A stretch of 64,000 nucleotides of DNA, taken from positions 905,241-969,240 of the forward strand of contig NZ_JADIZJ010000021.1 in the NCBI RefSeq assembly GCF_016704835.1, read 5' to 3'. Under the pieces are notes generated by a model that was not told the origin of the DNA, did no database searches, and worked only from the letters and a program-made list of their open reading frames with translations. Origin of the DNA: Sphingopyxis sp. Its GTDB lineage: Bacteria > Pseudomonadota > Alphaproteobacteria > Sphingomonadales > Sphingomonadaceae. The translations under genes were made by a program, and so were the position numbers. This document shows, piece after piece, positions 1 through 9,933 of the stretch (within the stretch, counting starts at the first letter, position 1; each line of letters begins with the position of its first letter).

Positions 1-378
1 ATAAGCCCGTCCCGTAGTGGGGCGTCCAATGGCGCCGCAACAAATCGTATGGCATGATATGAAGCGTGCGAGGAATGTCGTTCAGCCCGCGTCGCTGCAT
101 GTCGGCCAGCATCGAGGCGCAGTAAATCAGGATGTCGGCGTCCCAGATAGTTGCCATGCCAAATTGCGGGTTGGACGAGACGTTGACCCATAGTTGCCAT
201 CGGGCGACGTGTAATCAATCGCCTTTACCCGCTTGGTCTTGGCCAGTGAGAAGAACGGACGCTCCATCATCTCGCGCTGATCGCGCAGTGAGGTCGGCGA
301 GATACGGCAAAACAGATCGAACTGTTCGTTGATTGCGCGCTTGGCGGCCCGTGTTTCAGGAGTGCTCGTAGCGCTCAT
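1..378 (-). pseudogene. repA: Replication initiator RepA (RPA family), 5' part, frameshifted and cut by the window edge
   Basis: The N-terminal part of a plasmid replication initiator of the RPA type, which binds the origin and starts replication. The first residues (AKRAINEQFDLFCRI, then QREMMERPFFSLAKTKR) are characteristic. The protein match continues past position 200 only in another frame (WVNVSSNPQFGMATIWDADI, then LADMQRRGLNDIPRTLHIMP), so one base is missing near 195. A second shift near 33 is needed to restore the usual IGRPTTGRAY motif. The start is the ATG at 378. The gene continues beyond position 1. parB and parA lie upstream on the same strand, the usual order for this plasmid class. 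The family call is secure; whether the frameshifts are real is not. Confidence 0.8.
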
Positions 379-384
379 CGGGAA

Positions 385-439
385 GTTTCCTCAGGAAACA
401 TTTCGCCCCATCCAGACAGAAGTTTCCTCGGAGGAAACT
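385..439. promoter_or_regulatory. Twin palindromes between repA and parB
   Basis: Two perfect palindromes sit just upstream of repA. One is GTTTCCTCAGGAAAC at 385-399. The other is a 19-mer, agtttcctcggaggaaact, at 421-439. Both are built from the same arms (GTTTCCT and AGGAAAC) with different centres. Their place between parB and repA suggests a ParB centromere-like site, a Rep operator or an origin iteron. Which of these it is cannot be read from the sequence. Confidence 0.6.
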
Positions 440-463
440 CTCCTACAAGGGCACTAAGCGAGC

Positions 464-1540
464 TCAAGCTAGCGAAACCCCGTTCTGCCGCAATGTCTCC
501 AGCACGGTTTGCCAAGCCTTCTGCAACTGCTCGTCACTGGCACCGCCACCTGTAGGCAAATGGAGAGTGCACCCTGACGAGTAACGGATTGACCGGATAA
601 GATCGGTCGGCCAAACTGCCTGCAATTTCAATCCGCGTATCGGCCACTCGAGCTTTAGGGGCGCTCGACGCGTCCATCAGGCGCTTGAGGACAGCACCAG
701 CAAGCGGTGGGGAAGCAATGGCAGAGGCCGCCGCGTTCGAAGTGGCAATGGCACCCGCTTCGGCAACGATTGCCTGGGCGCGATTATGGTCGTCCAACGC
801 ATTCGCTAGAGCATAAGCGGGATTCAGTGTCCGTTCGCTTAGATCAGAGAACGCAGACAGCACGGTGTCCGGAATTGTGGCGGCCCTAGAGCATTTGGAC
901 AACCAGCCCTTGGACAGCTTCAAGCGTTCGGCCATGCGCACCGCCTTGCCGCCATAATGGGCTTCAAGCGCCGCAGCATAGTTGCGCTTTCGCTCGATAT
1001 CCGAGACATCCTTGCGCGCGCGGTTCTCAATGTCGGCGAGACGGAAAGCTGCCTCGTCATCCAGATCGGCGACCTGGGCGAGCAGCTTCATTTCCGGATA
1101 AGAGTTGGCGCGCAGCCACGAGATCGCAAATGCCGCCGGGTGCCCGCGATCACCTCATAGTCATAGTCGGGATCACCGCTGACATGGCGCACCACGACAG
1201 GAACCTTCTGACCACCCTCGGCGAGGATTGAGTCGATCAGATCTTGCACCGCCTCAACCAGGAGACGCTCCTGAATTCGAGCATTACCAGCCCAGAGGCG
1301 CACCCTGGCCGGATTGATCAGAAGCTGGGTGACCTGCCGAACCTCACCCGATGCCGCGCGCGCAAGTGCATTCTCTCGGCCAGACTCAAGCCGGCCCTGT
1401 TGCTGGCACGCGCTGGTCCGGCAATGTGCGGGGCAGGGAGGTCATCTTCAACTACCAAAGGGATCGCCGGGCTTTCCCGGCGGGAGCGGTGCCTCATCGG
1501 CAAGGAGACCGGCCAGATAATCGCTTTGCTTGCGGGCCAT
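464..1540 (-). pseudogene. parB: Plasmid partition protein ParB, multiply frameshifted
   Basis: ParB/RepB-type centromere-binding protein with a ParB nuclease-like N-domain and a central helix-turn-helix. In order it reads MARKQSDYLAGLLADEAPLP (ATG at 1540), VRLWAGNARIQERLL, PVVVRHV and EVIAGTRRH, then ADIENRARKDVSDIE, the HTH stretch AERLKLSKGWLSK, and a C-terminus ending QNGVSLA with a TGA at 464. These pieces lie in different frames. Shifts are needed near 1390-1450 (more than one), 1120 and 570-600. The corrected length of about 359 codons fits the family. It lies between parA and repA. As given, no complete ParB can be made. Confidence 0.8.
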
Positions 1541-1594
1541 CAGACAAACTCCCCATCCAGCGTTCCCGAAAGATAGTCGAACATAACATGAACA

Positions 1595-2807
1595 TCAATT
1601 CCCGAGCAGGCATCCTATCCATTGACCACTGCCTCCCTCGCTCGCGGGTGCCGCTATACCCCAGCCGCGCCGCACCATGGCTTCCACCTGGCCCAGGGCT
1701 TCGTCGAGGTTGGCCCGGCAGCGTTTTGGGTGCGCGGTGTGCCGATAGGGCGCTCAAGCTCGTACACGGTCATCATGCGTAAAGCCGCATGGCTGATTTC
1801 TGCGCTTTCAAGGATCGGGACCCGCAAAAGCGCAGGACCGAACGTCTGTTCCATGATTTGCCGCACCATGGCGTGACTGGGATCATTCCGGAATCGAATT
1901 TGGAACAGATCAGCCGAATAAATCATACTCAACTTCGATCCCCGCCTGCGCGAGCTGCGAGGTCACCTGATCCATCATCGAGAGGAACTGAACCGTGGAA
2001 CAGAAATCGGGCGTCGTCGCTGCCATTGGTACCAGCAAAGCATTGGCCGCCTGCATCACCGCTAGGCTGATCGTGCCGAGGGCAGGGGGAGGATCGAGGA
2101 TGACGATGTCATAGTCGCGCGCGAGATCCCTGCAAACCGCGTTTCAGCTTGCGAAAGCGCGATGCGAGGACCGAGCCGCCGTCTGCCCCGGATGCCGCGA
2201 GCTCATATTCCACGTCGAACAATTCCAGGTTTGACGGAATCAGGTCGACGTTCGGCCACGGGGTCTTCTGGACGGCATAGAGCAGGTCAGTCTGTGTCGG
2301 ATCGATCGACAAATAGGGGTAAAGCGTCTGCTCGCGGGCTATGTTGAAATGCGGATTAAAGCCGAACAGCGTCGTAGTCGTCGCTTGGCTGTCGCAGTCG
2401 ACCACAAGCACCCGATAGCCTTGAACGCCGAAGTAGTGCGCAAGATGTGTCGTGACAGTCGACTTGCCGACACCACCTTTGAAATTCTGCACAGCAATGA
2501 TTGCAGGTCGGTCGAGTGGCGCTCGGGCAGGCGAAGCACCCAGAACATCGCGCATATTGAGAAGTGCTTCGATCGAATAGCCCGGTCGGCGACCATTTCG
2601 GTGGGCGGGGAGGCGGTAGTCGACCGTCGTCCTCGGCCATCCGGATGCGATTGGTCGAACAGCCAAGTAGTGCTGCAGCTTCGGCGATGCCATAGCGCAC
2701 GGAAAGCGCCTTGCGACTCTCGGAAGGAACGCCTGCCGCCGTAACCGCTCAATCATTTTTTCGCCAGCTTCAGCCATTTCGGCAATGCGGGAGACTTCTG
2801 AATTCAT
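1595..2807 (-). pseudogene. parA: Plasmid partition ATPase ParA, multiply frameshifted
   Basis: ParA-type Walker ATPase with an N-terminal MerR-like HTH, which moves the plasmid during segregation and represses its own promoter. The start is the ATG at 2807 (MNSEVSRIAEMAEAGEKMI). The HTH segment (AEAAALLGCSTNRIRMAEDD) is out of frame between about 2728 and 2612. The deviant Walker A (NFKGGVGKST) and VVDCDSQAT are in frame. The rest (DYDIVILDPPPALGTISLAV, NDPSHAMVRQIMEQTF, ALGQVEAMVRRGWGIAAP) needs further shifts near 2130, 1918, 1895 and 1712. The corrected length is about 404 codons, normal for this class. Parts of the shadow frames stay open, so the gene looks longer than it is. Confidence 0.8.
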
Positions 2808-2920
2808 AACTGCCCCGATGCGCGCGAATGAATGTTTTCGAGCACATAGCAAGTCAAATTCATTCAGTCCAGCGCGGGAAGTTTGAACTAGAAGCCGCCG
2901 TTGCGTCGATCTTGGCACGC

Positions 2921-2940
2921 GGGGAGGGGAGGGGACTGGG
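2921..2940 (+). repeat. G-rich leader block, copy 1
   Basis: ggggaggggaggggactggg lies directly upstream of the Toprim gene. It belongs to a family of purine-rich G-tract blocks found before many plus-strand genes here. It is the closest of all copies to its start codon. Confidence 0.5.
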
Positions 2941-2944
2941 CTCG

Positions 2945-3790
2945 ATGCCCATGTCCCTTGTTCGCAACAGACCCACAGCTGAGCTCCGGTCCCTGGTCCA
3001 CCGTCTTGGCGGTACCTGGTCCGGCGACACCGCCATGTGCGCTTGCCCGGCCCATGCCGACAGAACCCCGTCGCTGTCGGTCCGCCAGGGGGACCGAGGC
3101 ATACTCGTCACCTGCCATGCGGGCTGCGATGCCAGAGACGTTCTGCGCGAACTTGCACGCATCGAGCACCTGCCCGACTTTCGTCGGGCTATCGTTGAAA
3201 GCAACAGGCGGTCCCGGCAAGCCCATCTCGCCATCTGGCGCGCGGCCAATGCCATCGAGGAACGCTCGCCGAGCGTTACATCCGCGACACACGTGGCATC
3301 TGGGCGCCGCTCAGCGATGTCCGATTCCACCCACAATGTCCGCGAGGGCAGGGGGCCTTTGCCAGATTCGAGCCCGCGCTCTTGGTCGCCATGCACAAGC
3401 TTGGCGAAATCGCCGCGATCCAGCGGATATTCCTCGATCCCGGCACGGCCAACTGGACTGAAAAAGCTCTGTCTCGGGCAGGCAATTGGGGCGGCCTGGA
3501 CCAATGGGCCTCCCGCTCGAACCATTGGCCTGTGCGAAGGGTTCGAGACGGCTGCCGCCTACATGTCGCTTACCGGTATTCAGGCTTGGGCGACCATGGG
3601 GGCCAAACGGTTCCACCAACTGACCATCCCATCAGATGTCGAGACGCTGATCCTGCTTGCCGACAACGATACCGAAGGCCGGCGTGCCCGTGATCGCGCC
3701 AGGGAGGCATACAAACGTCCGGGCCTCACCATCGAGACCGAATGGCCACCGGGGCGCATGAACGACTGGGCGCAGCTCCTGAAGCGGTGA
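2945..3790 (+). CDS. Toprim-domain plasmid primase-like protein with a central out-of-frame segment
   Basis: The N-terminus has a CHC2-like zinc finger (CACPAH, then CHAGC), as in primases. The C-terminus has a Toprim fold (LCEGFETAAAYM, then LLADNDTEGRRARDRA) that would bind Mg2+ during nucleotidyl transfer. The ORF is open throughout, but between about 3260 and 3466 the conserved sequence (AERYIRDTRGIWAPLSDVRF, then AMHKLGEIAAIQRIFLD) lies in another frame. A base is missing near 3260 and one A is extra in the run at 3463-3467. The protein as encoded would therefore have about 68 wrong residues in its middle. The start at 2945 follows a G-rich block; 2951 is an alternative ATG. It is divergent from parA and precedes the methylase-helicase. 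Confidence 0.65.
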   Translation: MPMSLVRNRPTAELRSLVHRLGGTWSGDTAMCACPAHADRTPSLSVRQGDRGILVTCHAGCDARDVLRELARIEHLPDFRRAIVESNRRSRQAHLAIWRAANAIEERSPSVTSATHVASGRRSAMSDSTHNVREGRGPLPDSSPRSWSPCTSLAKSPRSSGYSSIPARPTGLKKLCLGQAIGAAWTNGPPARTIGLCEGFETAAAYMSLTGIQAWATMGAKRFHQLTIPSDVETLILLADNDTEGRRARDRAREAYKRPGLTIETEWPPGRMNDWAQLLKR

Positions 3791-3810
3791 GGGGAGGGGG
3801 GGACGAAGGG
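3787..3810 (+). repeat. G-rich leader block, copy 2
   Basis: The block starts at the stop codon of the Toprim gene, with core gtgaggggaggggggg followed by acgaaggg. It ends 34 nt before the helicase start. It is nearly identical to the copy at 30059-30081. Confidence 0.65.
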
Positions 3811-3844
3811 ATGCGGCCGTTTTGGCCCTTCCCGGGAGAATTCC

Positions 3845-6300
3845 ATGACCTCGACGATTTCGCGTTCCGCCGCGATCCTTGCTGCCGCCCAGACCCTTGC
3901 CGCCAAGATACTCCTCGCCATTCCGGTCGACCGTGCCGCGCTCACCCAGGCCATGACCGAGGCCGCCGGTGGCAGCGATGCAGATGGCTTTTGGCAGCAG
4001 CGCGACAGTTTCGAGGCGCTCGAGGCGGCGATTACGCTGACTGCGCACGAACTTACCTCAAGATGCGACGGCGCATCGGCAATCCGGACACTGGAAGCGA
4101 TCACGCGCGAGCTTCCTACCCATACCGTGCGCAGCGAGGATCAGATCGAGTATCAGCAGTTCTCGACCCCGCCCGCACTCGCATTGCTCGCTATCCAGCT
4201 GGCGCGGCTGACATCTGACGACGTGTTCCTCGAGCCGAGCGCTGGCACCGGGATCATCGCGTCACTGGCACGCCCGCATGTCGCCAACACCCAGCTCAAC
4301 GAACTGGAGCCCACCCGCGCCGGGATCCTGGAAGGTCTGTTCCCGGCTCTGCCCGTCACCCGGCACGACGGGGCCAAGATCAGCGCGCTGCTATCAGGAA
4401 TGCCGCGTCCGAGCGCCATCGTTATGAACCCGCCGTTTTCAATATCGCAATCACATGGGCAAGACGCCAACACGGCGGCACGGCACCTGCGATCAGCGCT
4501 CGACCATCTGCTGCCCGGCGGGCGCGTCGTCGCGATCATGCCTGACTGGTTCACAACGTCTGCCAAATACGCACATGCATTTCGTCATACGCTCGAAGGC
4601 GCGCGGGTTGTCCTGTCGCTGCGGCTCGATAAGGGCGCCTATGCCAAACACGGCACTGGAATCGCGGTCCGGGTGTTTGTGATCGACAAGGTTGCGGGCG
4701 ACATATCGGTCTCGACCATCAACAGGCAAAGCCCGCTCGAACTCTACGAGGCAATTCCCGTCATCCCGACGCGTGCTTCGCTGCGCGGATCCACGCCGCC
4801 CCCAGTCTCCCGCGCCGGCAAGCTGAGCTTCTTCCGGGCGGTGAAAAGCGGGCCTGCGCGCCCTGTCGTGATCCGTCGCCCACAAACCAACGAGGTTAAA
4901 CCTGTTGCCTATGTGGTTCTCGATGAGCCGGCCCCAATGGGCGAGCAGCGCGGGGTCTATGCCGATTACCGGCCATCGCGAGTGGTTCTGCCCGAAGCAG
5001 GCGAACACCCAACGCACCTCGTCGAATCCGCCGCCATGGCGTCGATCGCGGCTCCCAAACCGCAATATGTGCCCAATCTGCCCGAGCGCACAGTCACCGC
5101 GCGGCTCCTGTCAGCCGCCCAGCTTGAAACCGTGATCTATGCCGGCGAGGCCTGGTCGCGCGATCTGTATGGACGCTTCACCCATCCGCCCAGCGAAGTT
5201 GCGCTCAAGGAGGACCCAGATGGCGAGGCCTACCGAACCGGTTTCTTCCTCGGCGATGGCACCGGGGCAGGGAAGGGGCGTCAAGCTGCGGCCTGCATCC
5301 TCGACCAGTGGCTGCGCGGTAATCGCCGTCACATCTGGATCAGCAAAAACGCGCCGCTCCTGGAAGACGCGCAGCGCGACTGGAGTGCGATCGGCGGTCT
5401 GCCTGCCGACATTCTTGAACTGTCGCGCTGGAAGATTGGCGAGGAGATAACCGCGCCTGAGGGCATCCTGTTCGTTCCTTATGGCACGTTGCGTTCCTCG
5501 CGCGTCGAAGACACGCGCCTTGATCAGATCGTGCGCTGGGCCGGATCCGACTTCGAGGGCGTCGTCGTGTTCGACGAGGCTCATGAAATGGGCGGTGTGG
5601 CGGGTGGGGAAGGGGCCTTGGGGCAGAAGGAGGGCTCGTTGCAGGGTATCGCCGGGGTGCTGCTGCAAAACACCCTACCGCGCGCTCGTGTGCTCTATGC
5701 CTCGGCAACGGGAGCATCCGACGTCAACAACCTCGCCTATGCGGTGCGGCTTGGTCTGTGGGGGCCGGGCACGGCCTTTGCGGGCCGCGAGCAGTTCATC
5801 AGCGAAATCCGCGATGGCGGTATCGCCGCGATGGAGCTGGTAGCCCGCGATCTCAAGGCCTCGGGGCTCTATCTTTCACGCGCGCTGAGCTTTGGGGGCA
5901 TCGAATACGACATCCTGCGTCATGAACTCACCCCAGCGCAGATCGCCATCTACGACAAATATGCTGAGGCCTGGACCATCATCCACCAGCACCTCGAGGA
6001 CGCGCTGGAACTGACCGGCGTGGTCGACCCGCTCGAGAACCGCACGCTCAACAGCGGAGCCAAGGCGGCGGCGCGCAGCCGGTTTGAGGGCACCAAGCAG
6101 CGGTTCTTTGCCCAGGTGCTGCTCTCGCTCAAACTGCCTTCGATCTATCCGGCGGTCGATGAGCATCTGGCAGCGGGCGAAAGCGTCGTCGTCCAGCTTG
6201 TCAGCACCGCGGAATCAATCCTCAATCGGCGGCTTAATGAGCTCGATCCCGAGGAACGCGAGGCGCTCGATCTGGACTTGTCACCCCGTGAGGCGATCTA
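3845..6300 (+). pseudogene. Methylase-strawberry notch helicase fusion, 5' two thirds, interrupted by the RIT element
   Basis: A very large plasmid backbone protein joining an adenine-type DNA methylase fold (motif I EPSAGTGIIA about residues 130-139, motif IV NPPF about 195-198) to a superfamily-2 helicase of the strawberry-notch type (Walker A DGTGAGKGRQ, DEAH-like VFDEAHE, motif III YASATGASD). The start is the ATG at 3845 after GGGAGAATTCC. The reading frame ends at ...LSPREAI with a TAA created at the RIT insertion; the helicase resumes at about 10018 (EAIADYLTRAFPTRQ). The 818 residues made here keep the methylase and first RecA-like domain but lose the C-terminal helicase half. The role is presumably recipient DNA protection or processing, which is an inference. 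Confidence 0.8.
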
Positions 6301-6320
6301 ATGTTGAGCTCAACATTAGA
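6297..6320. repeat. Perfect 24-bp palindrome at the RIT left junction
   Basis: The core taatgttgagctcaacatta (6299-6318) is flanked by TC and GA to make a perfect 24-bp dyad. It contains the TAA that ends the interrupted helicase. It lies outside the left terminal repeat and has no partner at the right end. Confidence 0.8.
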
Positions 6321-6324
6321 CGTA

Positions 6325-6407
6325 TTCTTTGCAGTCGCAGTTTATGTCGAGTGTGGCGGCGGGAGGCGCAGGTTTCCTTCGGTTTTCCATGATTTCACTC
6401 AGATAAT
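6325..6407. repeat. RIT left terminal inverted repeat
   Basis: It matches the reverse complement of 9934-10017 over its whole length with two substitutions and one 1-nt indel. Read outward on the minus strand it encodes MENRRKPAPPAATLDINCDC after an ATG. Both substitutions are synonymous in that frame. Confidence 0.9.
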
Positions 6408-6445
6408 TACAGTTCCTTCGACCTCAACAAGTCGAAGGAAGCTAC

Positions 6446-7993
6446 ATGCGAACAAGATCATCATTGCCGTTTCGAGCGGCCCCGCTCCGGGTCGAAGACC
6501 CGCCCAGTCACGGCACCCTACTCACCGCATTCCTCTCCTCTCTGTCGCTCGACGAGAGGTCAGCCTGTGCGGTTCTGTTTGGCGCTGCTGCCCGCCATTT
6601 CCTGCATTGGCTGGAGCTGCATGGGATCGCAGTCCGCACGATCGACGATCGGGCTGTTCGGCGGTTCGAGAAGCACCGGTGCCGGTGCCACCGGTATTCG
6701 GCGCAGCAGCCAGTATATAAGGCGGACATTGCAGCGCGGGTCAGACGCTTCGTCCGCTTCCTGGAAGATCAAGGCTACGTCGAAGTCGACGACGGGATCG
6801 ACGATTTGCCACGGCACCTCGCCGACTATTTCGACGCGATCAATAGTCTGCAACTCGCGCAGGGACCGGCGCAGTCCTATCGATCCGAGGCCGAGCATGT
6901 CGTGGCCTGGCTTCGCATTGCGCGACGACGGTGGGCCGATATCGACGACACGATCATCGACCAGTACGCCGTGCATGATTGCCGTTGCCCGGTCTGGCGC
7001 AAGCGGGGCAAGCTGGTCGCCACGGGCACCAAGCGGCGGCGGCGCTGCGCTCGGCACTTCGTCGAGTTTCTGCGGGGTCGGGGCGTCATCCCATCGGTCG
7101 AACCGGTGGTGGACGATAACCCGCACATGGCGGCATATCTTACATGGCTCAAGCAACATCGCGGCGCGACCGACGAGACGATCCGGCGTTACCGGACCGA
7201 TATCACGCGGCTCCTGCCCATGCTCGGCGAGCCTTCACAATGGGATGCAGCCGCTCTCAGGCGCGCATTCCAACGACGAAGCAAGGAGACGCCGGGTTCG
7301 GCATCGCTGCTCGTCACGATAATGAGGAGCTACATTCGGTTTTTGATCGTGCAAGGCGAGTGCCGACCGGCATTGTTGCACGCGATACCATCAGTGCAGC
7401 GCTACCGCCTTTCGGCGTTACCCCGTCACGTCGACCCGGCCATGATCGAGAAGATCATTGCAGCCTGTCCGACCGATCGGCCGGTGGAAGTCCGCGACAA
7501 GGCCATCATTCTCCTGCTCGCCAGGCTCGGACTGCGAGCGGGCGATGTCCGGGACATGCGGCTCGACGATATCGATTGGCGGGGCGGGTACATCCGGGTC
7601 AAGGGCAAGACCCGAAGGCCGGACCGGTTGCCACTGCCGCAGGATGTCGGCGACGCGATTCTGGCATATCTTGCGGCAGCCCGCCCGAAGGCCGTCGAAG
7701 ACCATCTGTTCCTGCGCGTGCAAGCTCCGTTCCGGCCATTCAGCTCGTCCGCGGAGATCGCAGGCATCGTCGCACGCACGCACGAGCGCGGTGGGATCGA
7801 AGGGGTGCCGACCGGGTCGCACATATTCCGGCATTCGCTTGCCACCAACTTGCTGCGCGCGGGCGCGGGCCTGGAGTCCGTAGGGACCATCCTGCGTCAC
7901 AGCTCGCCCGAGACCACTGCCATCTACGCCAAGGTCGATCTGCCGATGCTCATGAAGATCGCGCAGCCCTGGCCCGGAGACCTGCCATGTTGA
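6446..7993 (+). CDS. Tyrosine recombinase, RIT gene A
   Basis: A 515-residue tyrosine recombinase (integrase fold) that cuts and rejoins DNA through a 3'-phosphotyrosine. The catalytic set is visible: Arg in LGLRAGDV, Lys in VKGKTRR, HxxR in HIFRHSL, His in LRHSS and the nucleophile in AIYAKV. It has a long N-terminal core-binding region. The start at 6446 is the first ATG of the frame, 38 nt inside the left repeat. The stop overlaps the next gene by 7 nt (ATGTTGA), so translation of the trio is probably coupled. It looks intact. Confidence 0.9.
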   Translation: MRTRSSLPFRAAPLRVEDPPSHGTLLTAFLSSLSLDERSACAVLFGAAARHFLHWLELHGIAVRTIDDRAVRRFEKHRCRCHRYSAQQPVYKADIAARVRRFVRFLEDQGYVEVDDGIDDLPRHLADYFDAINSLQLAQGPAQSYRSEAEHVVAWLRIARRRWADIDDTIIDQYAVHDCRCPVWRKRGKLVATGTKRRRRCARHFVEFLRGRGVIPSVEPVVDDNPHMAAYLTWLKQHRGATDETIRRYRTDITRLLPMLGEPSQWDAAALRRAFQRRSKETPGSASLLVTIMRSYIRFLIVQGECRPALLHAIPSVQRYRLSALPRHVDPAMIEKIIAACPTDRPVEVRDKAIILLLARLGLRAGDVRDMRLDDIDWRGGYIRVKGKTRRPDRLPLPQDVGDAILAYLAAARPKAVEDHLFLRVQAPFRPFSSSAEIAGIVARTHERGGIEGVPTGSHIFRHSLATNLLRAGAGLESVGTILRHSSPETTAIYAKVDLPMLMKIAQPWPGDLPC

Positions 7994-8938
7994 ACACACA
8001 CATCTCAAGATACGTCGCTTTGCATCGCAGCCTGGGTCGGAAGTATTCCGAACAGGACCGGATGCTCCGCCAGTACGCTGCCTACGCCGAGGGTTTCGGC
8101 GATCGGCACACTCCAGGTCCAGCGCATCTACGACTGGTGCCACACGTCGAGCTCACAATATGTGGCCCGCCGGAGGTTCGACACCGCACGTAACTTCAGC
8201 CTTTTCGCTCATGCCGAGGATTCGGGCCACGAGGTTCCACCTGCGGGCGTTTTCGGCCGAGGCAAGCGGCCCCGCCCCACGCCCACGATCATCAAGCCCG
8301 AGCAGGTCCGGGCGATCATGACGGCGGCACTGGGCGTTCCTCCCAAGGGCATGATCAGCCCGTACACTTATCACTACCTGTTCGGTCTGCTGGCCGCGAC
8401 AGGACTCCGGATTTCCGAGGCCCTCGCGTTACAATGCAGCGATCTGGTCGAGGATGGCCTGATCGTCCGCAACGGCAAGTTCGGTAAACAGCGGCTTGTA
8501 GCGTTGCAGCCATCGACCCGTCAGGCGCTCGAAGCATATCTCGCCACCCGGGCAAGGCTCGGTGCCACGGGCAATGACCTGTTCGTGACCATCCGGGGAA
8601 GAGCCCCCCATAAAGTGCGCGCACACATCGTGTTCGTCAGGCTGGCCCGACAGCTTGGATACCGCGGACCAACTGGAACGGCCGGGATGCGGCTACACGA
8701 CTTGCGGCACACTTTCGCCGTGCGTTCCCTTGAGTCCTGCCCACCCGACAGGGAGGCGATTGCACACCACATGGCCGGACTCAGCGTCTATCTTGGGCAC
8801 GCGTCGGTCGCCAACACGTATTGGTATCTCGAGGCCACGCCGGTGCTGCTGCGCGACATCGCTGCCGCCAGCGAGCAACTTTACCGGGAGAGGCCGCATG
8901 ACGGCGCTCGCTCCGCATCTCTCGGCATACCTGCGTGA
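7987..8938 (+). pseudogene. Tyrosine recombinase, RIT gene B, frameshifted
   Basis: The second recombinase starts at ATG 7987 (MLNTHISRYVALHRSLGRKY), overlapping gene A. Near 8112 the frame changes; the true continuation (QRIYDWCHTSSSQYVARRRF) is in the frame that stays open to 8938. The catalytic domain is complete: GLRISEAL, HDLRHTF, YLGHASV and TYWYLEA. With the single shift corrected the protein would be about 316 residues, normal for this position in RIT elements. As given, only the N-terminal 50 residues or an internally started protein could be made. Confidence 0.8.
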
Positions 8939-9902
8939 ACATCTGCCACGCGAACGCGCTGTCAGTCCGCACACGGTGAAGACCTATGCCAACTGCTTCG
9001 TCCTCCTCGTCCAGTTCGCTGCCGGTCGGCTGAAGCGCCGACCGACCGATCTTGAGATCGAGGATCTCGGCACCGACATGATCATGGCCTTCCTTGACCA
9101 TGTCGAGACCGGTCGCGGCAGCTGCGTGCGGACCCGCAACGGCAGGCTCGCCGCGATCCGGTCCTTCTTCCGGTACATAGAGTATCGCATTCCGGCCTGC
9201 CTGGACCAGGCGCTCCGCGTCAGATCGATCCCGACCAAGAAGACCGACAAGGCGCTGATCGACTACCTCGACCGGGCCGAGATCAAGGCGTTGCTCGACG
9301 CCCCCGATCCCCGCACTCGCCTTGGCACACGCGATCGCGCCATGCTGCATCTGGCCTATGCCGGCGGGCTCCGGGTATCGGAACTTGTGTCGCTTCAGCT
9401 GCGCGATTTCCCGGACCGCTCCCTGTCCACCGTGCACATCATGGGCAAGGGTCGGCGTGAACGGGTCCTGCCGCTCTGGAAGGAGACCCAGTTCGCATTG
9501 CGCGCGTGGCTTGCGATACGGCCCGACGCGCAAGCTGCCGAGATATTCCTCAATGCCAACGGGCAGCCTATGACCCGTGACGGATTTGCATTCCGACTGG
9601 CTGAACACGTCAAAGCAGCGGCGGCAAAGCAGCCGTCGATCCTCGGCAAACGGGTTACGCCGCATGTGTTGCGCCATTCCTGCGCGATGCACACGCTCGC
9701 GGCGACCGGGGACATCCGCAAGGTCGCGTTGTGGCTTGGCCATGCCAGCATACAGAGCACCGAGACCTACCTGCGGGCCGATCCCGAGGAGAAGCTGCAA
9801 ATCCTCGCGGCTCACGGTGCCCCCGCCATCAAGCCCGGGCGCTTCAAGCCGCCATCCGATGCCCTGATTACCATGCTTACCGACGTTCGAAGGCGGGCCT
9901 AG
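8898..9902 (+). CDS. Tyrosine recombinase, RIT gene C
   Basis: A 334-residue XerC/D-like recombinase. The N-terminal SAM-like domain (SPHTVKTYANCFVLLVQFAA) is followed by the catalytic set: Arg in GGLRVSEL, Lys in MGKGRRER, HVLRHS, WLGHAS and the Tyr in TETYLRA. The start at ATG 8898 (MTALAPHLSAYL) overlaps gene B by 41 nt, the usual compact arrangement of the trio. It ends 31 nt before the right terminal repeat. Intact. Confidence 0.9.
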   Translation: MTALAPHLSAYLREHLPRERAVSPHTVKTYANCFVLLVQFAAGRLKRRPTDLEIEDLGTDMIMAFLDHVETGRGSCVRTRNGRLAAIRSFFRYIEYRIPACLDQALRVRSIPTKKTDKALIDYLDRAEIKALLDAPDPRTRLGTRDRAMLHLAYAGGLRVSELVSLQLRDFPDRSLSTVHIMGKGRRERVLPLWKETQFALRAWLAIRPDAQAAEIFLNANGQPMTRDGFAFRLAEHVKAAAAKQPSILGKRVTPHVLRHSCAMHTLAATGDIRKVALWLGHASIQSTETYLRADPEEKLQILAAHGAPAIKPGRFKPPSDALITMLTDVRRRA

Positions 9903-9933
9903 CCCGTCTCCGAACATTCCCCCTGACCCTCAT

